64,000 bases of DNA. Source: Acanthosoma haemorrhoidale. Taxonomy: Eukaryota > Arthropoda > Insecta > Hemiptera > Acanthosomatidae. Position 1 is the stretch's first letter. Each line of letters begins with the position of its first letter. Location: contig OV884012.1 of assembly GCA_930367205.1 (NCBI GenBank), positions 53,217,239 through 53,281,238 on the forward strand, read 5' to 3'. This document shows positions 59,442-64,000 of this stretch, one piece after another. The notes beneath the pieces are model-generated. The model was given only the letters and a program-made list of their open reading frames with translations. It had not been told where the DNA came from and made no database searches. The position numbers and the translations under genes are program-made.

Positions 59442-59447
59442 TTTATT
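59442..59447 (-). terminator. Polyadenylation signal of the Cys-rich peptide gene
   Basis: AATAAA on the minus strand, 60 bases past the TGA of the second exon, the usual distance for an arthropod transcript. Confidence 0.6.
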
Positions 59448-59506
59448 TTGATTGTAAAATACATTAATCTTTTAAAATGTATATGTGTTTGATGTCAGTT
59501 TTGTAA

Positions 59507-60824
59507 TCAGTACATTGCTTGAATGTCAGATTGATCCGGTCCACCGCAGGTGAGAAAACCCATGTCACAGTCACAAGCCATTTTCAACTCCTTGTCGTTG
59601 TATCTGCGACCCTGGGAGCATCTTCGGATGTACACTGAAAAATGAAATGGTAACACTGTTTAATATACCATATCACCTCATAATTTACAAACTAGGAATA
59701 AGAAATGTCTAACGCTACATTACTGCCCTTAAATATAAATTAGTTTTAAACTGTAATTGATAACTTTAAGATTAAAATATTTTAATGCTAAAAATACTAA
59801 GTCAAGAGCATTGGCCTGCCAACGCGAACGTTCGTAGCGATGTGTTTTTTCGATCGGATGGATGTTTGTTTTCTTGCTGATAATGATAATCATTTCAAAG
59901 GTTTTACCCTCTCTCCTATCGCTTAATTTTATCTTTACATTAGTCCACGTTTGCCTGCTCAGGTATCGTAAGCACTGCATATGATGTAATATGTTTCACA
60001 CTCATCGTTCTTATTCTTCTCTCCCTCCCAGTATATTTATAAAAATCCCTTTTAAAAACCGTTATGAGAAAATACATTTGTCTACGCCACGTGGTGAGCA
60101 CATCGATGACAACAGGCTGTCCGGAAAATTTAGGTTAAGAAAGTTCTTATAATCATCGGTAATATGAGCCCTTCCCAAACTGTTTTAAAAGATCAACAAG
60201 AATTGTATTATGGGCATCATATTTTTAACAAAACGAATACTGTATATCTACAAAAAAATTATAAAATGTAGCAACACTACAGTAAAAAGTTCACAAATTA
60301 TAAATTTTATTTAATGGATTCTAATTGTCGTAGTTTCTATTACAATTTAATTATGAATAAATAAAGGGATTTGAATAAAAAATTTCCATCTTCCGCAAAT
60401 TCAAGTAATTCTTTGTTGACAGTGGTTGCATTGATTTAGGAAGGAATATTAGGAAATAAGATCCCTAAGAATTAAAACTTTAAAAATCCAACATAAACTT
60501 GCATTTGTATGAAATCGAATATTTAATAGTTCAATGTAAACACTTAGCGATCGGAAGGATGTCGGTTCATAGCCCTGTATATGACTGCTATTCTTATTTT
60601 ACTTCCTCAATCAGAAGTAAATTCTCTTCTTCTCAGCAAATGAATAAATATAAAAATAAAATGTCTTTACCACTGAAACAGCTGACTGTCGTCATGTCTT
60701 CCATGCAATGGCAGACATAACCTTTCTTGGCGTGAAGGAGGGAGTCACATTCCTTCTGCTCCATACTCTCCACCAGGAGGAGGCAGGAAATAGCCAACAC
60801 AGCGCTCACCGCGAAAAATTTCAT
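59507..60824 (-). CDS. Secreted cysteine-rich peptide, 93 aa, two exons
   Basis: Exon 1 is 60824-60671 and exon 2 is 59634-59507. The 1036-bp intron has a GT donor (GTGGTAAAG context) and a TTTTTCAG acceptor. Splicing keeps the frame to a TGA. The ATG at 60824 is the first real one; a GTG further up is not a start. The protein starts with a signal peptide (MKFFAVSAVLAISCLLLVES). The mature part has eight Cys in two similar halves: C-x11-C-x-C-x8-C in exon 1 and C-x14-C-x-C-x6-C in exon 2, so each exon encodes one CxC-containing module. It would be exported and held by disulfides. Many arthropod immune, salivary and symbiosis-related peptides have this build, but I do not recognise the family and assign no activity. 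Confidence 0.7.
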
Positions 60825-60860
60825 TTCTGGTCCTAAATTTTGTCTGAATGACCTTTCCAC

Positions 60861-61310
60861 CTATTGTTTTATGTGAAATTTTAATCTTATCGGAGCAAAC
60901 TGATTGGAATAAATCTAATTAAGAATCGTTTCAGAGTAAAGATAGAGTTATTACTTTGATTAATTATTTATGTAAGCTAAACAATTTACGTAAAAATTAA
61001 TTGGAATTACAACTTAAAAAAAATATGGAATGTATCAGATTTCATTTTCAAGCACGATTAAGGACGATGGGTGTTGGTTGATCGATATTTAGTTTCTAAA
61101 AAAGATTTCTAAAAAATACTTATTATTAATACATACCTAAACTTCTTTCCATTTCTTTTTGAACTTTTAACGTATAAAATTCTTAGATTTTACTGTATTC
61201 AGTGATTTATTATTGTACAATACTTGAGGCTTATATAAAAATATGACGACTCTACACTAACTTTAATTTTTCCACTGACGAAACTAATATAGAAATTGAT
61301 TGTTAACAGC
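60861..61310. other. 5' flank of the peptide gene; no motif fixed
   Basis: AT-rich DNA upstream of exon 1 on the minus strand. It should hold the promoter and perhaps a non-coding exon. I could not fix a TATA box or initiator. Confidence 0.4.
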
Positions 61311-61965
61311 TGTAGCGAGCGCCAAACATATATGTAAATCACCCTATACTCTGGTGCAAATAATGTATTATAATATTATGTAAATCTTTGTAAGCTTCTT
61401 GTAATAAAAACCAGGGTCCATGCGGCAGTTGTAGCAAGGCAGGTAAACAGAGGGGCACCGTCATAAAATGGTACCTGACTAGCCAGGTAGACATAGAGGC
61501 ACCTACAGGCGGTCAAATAACCCAAGTGGGTGAGACCCTAGCAGCCATAAAAAACACACCCTTTTACCCCAACGGTCATAAAACTAAAAGGAAATGGCCA
61601 CCTGTGTATCGTAAAACATACCCCTGTCAGCCGACTCCACCTTTCACTAGGTAGGGGATATGGTATTTAAGACCAGGAGATTAAGGACTGAGCTACTCTG
61701 TTTCCTAGTCTCCACAGCCGATTACCTCGCAATATGCCAGGGCCTCGGGGCCCTGGGAGTAAGCCCACTCAGCCTCCGCTAATCTACTCTCGCTATGCCA
61801 CACCTCTACGACGGCACTTTGCCACACAGCCGCTAGCAGACCTCTGACGACTTGTACTTATTACGCTGCTGATCTCTCGCCCGGACTCTGAAAACTGGTC
61901 TTATTCTTTATGAACCTCTGAACCTCATCCTGAACACAGTGTCTTGTCGGGACACATTCCTATCA
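61311..61965 (+). repeat. Probable solo LTR (family shared with 20.3 kb)
   Basis: 655 bp from TGTAGCGAGC to CCTATCA. It shares AAATCACCCTATACTCT near the start and CCTGAACACAGTG, TTGTCGGGACACAT and CCTATCA near the end with 20292-21039. A TATTTAAG lies at 61664. The interior differs from the other copy. GC content is well above the flanks. No internal coding region follows, although a TGGAGTCAG just after the end could be a worn primer site. Confidence 0.45.
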
Positions 61966-61991
61966 AAAAATGGAGTCAGATATTAACGCCT

Positions 61992-62011
61992 ACATGGAAC
62001 ATGGTCCATGT
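61992..62011. repeat. Short inverted repeat
   Basis: ACATGGA and TCCATGT face each other across six bases, just before the duplicated palindromic unit. Recorded as part of the same structured patch. Confidence 0.5.
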
Positions 62012-62028
62012 TATTAACTACAACAATC

Positions 62029-62102
62029 CGACAATTGTTGACCTCCGACAATTGTTCACTTTTTCCGACAATTGTTGACCTCCAACAATTGTTCAACCTT
62101 TC
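62029..62102. repeat. Tandem 37-bp unit with four ACAATTGT palindromes
   Basis: Two 37-bp units (62029-62065 and 62066-62102) each carry two copies of the palindrome ACAATTGT, giving starts at 62031, 62048, 62068 and 62085, so spacing alternates 17, 20, 17. A partial third unit follows. About 60 bp further on come GTATATAAAGG (62164) and later CAATAAAA (62230), in promoter-like and poly(A)-like order. It could be part of an LTR or a regulatory cluster of E-box-like CAATTG sites. No function is shown. Confidence 0.6.
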
Positions 62103-63044
62103 CCGACAACAGCCATTATATTTATAGCTCCAATCATCATTGCATAGTCTGTGGCTGTAAGGTGTATATAAAGGTGTTTCATATTGTTGGGAACCTCCCT
62201 TTGCTACTTAAATTATAGTACCAAGGTGCAATAAAACATCGTGAAGATATCAATTAATTTTAACCATGATGTTCGGTAAATCGATTAATTACTACAAAGG
62301 TTCTGAACATTATGCTATTCCATTTAAGCTACCAGGAAAGTAACATCGGTACCATGTCTTCTCCTTCTAAAACGTTTACGAACAGCAGATGAATCTATAT
62401 ACCGTTTTGTCTAGAACATCACCAGATGTGAAGCAATTCTTGCGTGAGACACATCTAGTTTGGCAGCTCCAACCTTCTTTCTTCAGATAACATTCATCTG
62501 CACATTGCCATCAACATCGCCTCAGTGGCGGATGTGCAGTTGTAATAAGGTGGTAGGGTCTCCCATGAAGAAACCTCATCAACCCATTTAACGTTACTAT
62601 CTTTGACTCTACTTCCAGTAAGTAAGCTTATCTCTAATTTCATCTCTTAAAGATAAGAGTTTCAAACATAATTACCGTCGCCATAAGCCGGGCCTGCTCA
62701 GGTCAGCGTGAGTCGGGAAGTGACTATTACTCGTATATTCTGTACTTAATACTGTAAACAAAGACAACTTGTAGGCAGTATTCCTTATAACCTTCATTTG
62801 TTAGCTTTATGCTTTACTATACTCGTTTGTTTTTGTTTCTTGAATATTTCTAGATCACATGATTTTCCTTGTTTAAGTCATTTTATAATTCATTTTAAGA
62901 TTAGCATTTTGATTAATTAAATTACCATCACAGATACAATTGCAAATGATTTACACCCTGTTGCAACCAGTGAATATTTTACAGAATTAAGCTTTCAGTT
63001 TCGAGATACCTCACTCCCATCGCAATATCCATCTTTCTATTTCC
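62103..63044. other. No gene assigned
   Basis: Contains the TATA-like and AATAAA motifs noted next to the palindromic repeat, then ordinary AT-rich DNA without frames. Confidence 0.4.
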
Positions 63045-63362
63045 AATACCATCCGGTACCTAGAATTCCATCTTGACAAATGAATATGGAGCTAACACAC
63101 GAGAATTATCAGTTAATAACCAAACGGACGACTTGGGAAACATTACAGACTACTTCAATCAACATCCCCACCCCTCAACAGAAAATGAACTATTAATTTA
63201 CAAAGTCATGCTAAACCAATCTGGACATATCGGCTTAAATTAGGCGGTGCAAAGAAACTGTAAAAAATTAAACGCATCTAATTTTTTCTATGATAGTTCT
63301 AGAGATAATGATCAATTCCCCTTATTATGTTAACAACAGAACCCTTCTCAACGATCACTTCA
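63045..63362 (+). mobile_element. Jockey LINE ORF2 fragment, very diverged (copy j)
   Basis: Corresponds to the segment of ORF2 from YLGFHLDKRL (here near TTCCATCTTGACAAATGA) to the TLHNDL region (here near AACCCTTCTCAACGATCAC). It is heavily mutated, with stops in all frames and no 3' UTR, so it is the oldest copy recognised. Both ends are truncated. Confidence 0.7.
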
Positions 63363-64000
63363 TCTCATATTTTCTATGTCCAAGAAATTATTTATTGATA
63401 TGCAAAGTAGATTGTAGTTTTACTTCATATTTCATATATATAATTATTTGAAAGAAAAAATAGAAAATAAATTTCCACGAGAATAGGAAGCAAAGACAAT
63501 ATAAATCTATTAAATCTGCACAGTTTCAAAATCTGTCAGACATGCAGAAGTCAAGAAAATTCTGCCCTGTATGCTGTGATGTAGGGTTGGGATTTTTTGA
63601 CAGTTTCAAACTATCTCCCAAGAATTAGTGGCCACTCTAATTTATTTTTTTGTGTTATCTAAGGTTAATTTTAAGTGAAAATTCTGTTAAATCAATTGCT
63701 AAATTAATTATTTCAGTATTGAAATACACTTGACTGATTTGTGATGACTATCAAAACTGCATCTATTGGAGTACCTTTGACTTCATTTTTTCGTTTCTGG
63801 CTTTAATGTACACCCAGACACTGAGAAAAAATTTCAATCATGAATAGTTTATGTACTGTGACTTGAGAAATCTTAAAAATCTGCGACTTGGAAAACCTTT
63901 CTCAGGTAGAGTTTTTTTTCATCATTCAAATTTGAGATCGAGTGAATCTTTTTTTCAACTACTATAACTTAACCCAGATAGACAAATGAGAAGCAATTTT
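63363..64000. other. No feature seen
   Basis: AT-rich DNA to the window end without gene or repeat. Confidence 0.5.

Noticed and set aside
60825..60860. Longer N-terminus of the Cys-rich peptide from 60860
   Set aside because: The codon at 60860 is GTG. The ATG at 60824 is followed at once by a good signal peptide, so the extension is not used.
1..64000. CRISPR arrays, bacterial operons, rRNA genes
   Set aside because: No regularly spaced identical repeats with unique spacers, no ribosome-binding-site-linked gene strings and no rRNA core sequences are visible. The introns, LTRs and LINEs mark eukaryotic nuclear DNA.

Overview
The window looks like a stretch of arthropod, most likely insect, nuclear DNA. 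It is AT-rich and intron-scale, has almost no long host reading frames, and is packed with retroelements of insect type: Jockey-clade LINEs, Ty3/Gypsy LTR elements, a mariner-type MITE and a Helitron helicase remnant. No rRNA, tRNA, CRISPR or bacterial-type operon was found. Species cannot be named from the sequence.

Layout. 0-7.3 kb: mostly non-coding AT-rich DNA with two Jockey 3'-end fragments (about 5.0 and 6.0 kb) and a GC-rich island holding a possible 63-residue membrane-protein gene (minus strand, 6547-6738). 7.4-10.7 kb: a long but broken Jockey element on the minus strand (ORF1 with zinc knuckles, endonuclease, RT). 11.4 kb: a 95-bp mariner-like MITE. 12-21 kb: non-coding DNA with two more Jockey tails, an AT palindrome, a long hairpin (19.8 kb) and a probable solo LTR (20.3-21.0 kb). 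24.4-29.7 kb: a complete Gypsy element with LTRs that look identical, a tRNA-Phe-type primer site, gag and pol in one frame separated by a single UGA, and a TATA target duplication. 29.7-32.0 kb: an older, decayed Gypsy element on the minus strand that shares the TA-repeat target. 34.8-36.5 kb: Helitron helicase remnant and a Jockey fragment. 37.4-37.8 kb: SINE-like tandem unit. 43.4 kb: a decayed reading frame. 47.0-50.4 kb: LTR-flanked, gag-less decayed Gypsy element. 51.0-54.3 kb: pieces of a second Jockey-like family (minus). 54.3-57.7 kb: two near-identical Jockey copies head to tail, the second with an open RT frame. 59.5-60.8 kb: the best host gene, a two-exon secreted cysteine-rich peptide of 93 residues (minus). 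61.3-62.1 kb: a second probable solo LTR followed by a duplicated palindromic 37-bp unit.

How the parts relate. The only machinery that works together is that of the mobile elements. The 24.4-kb Gypsy element carries every part expected for autonomous retrotransposition. The Jockey family has ten recognisable copies here, nearly all 5'-truncated. Three LTR elements lie against (TA)n tracts, which appear to be the preferred landing site. The host content is limited to the cysteine-rich peptide gene and, less surely, the small membrane protein. ORF starts at GTG or TTG were not taken as real starts, since this is eukaryotic DNA.
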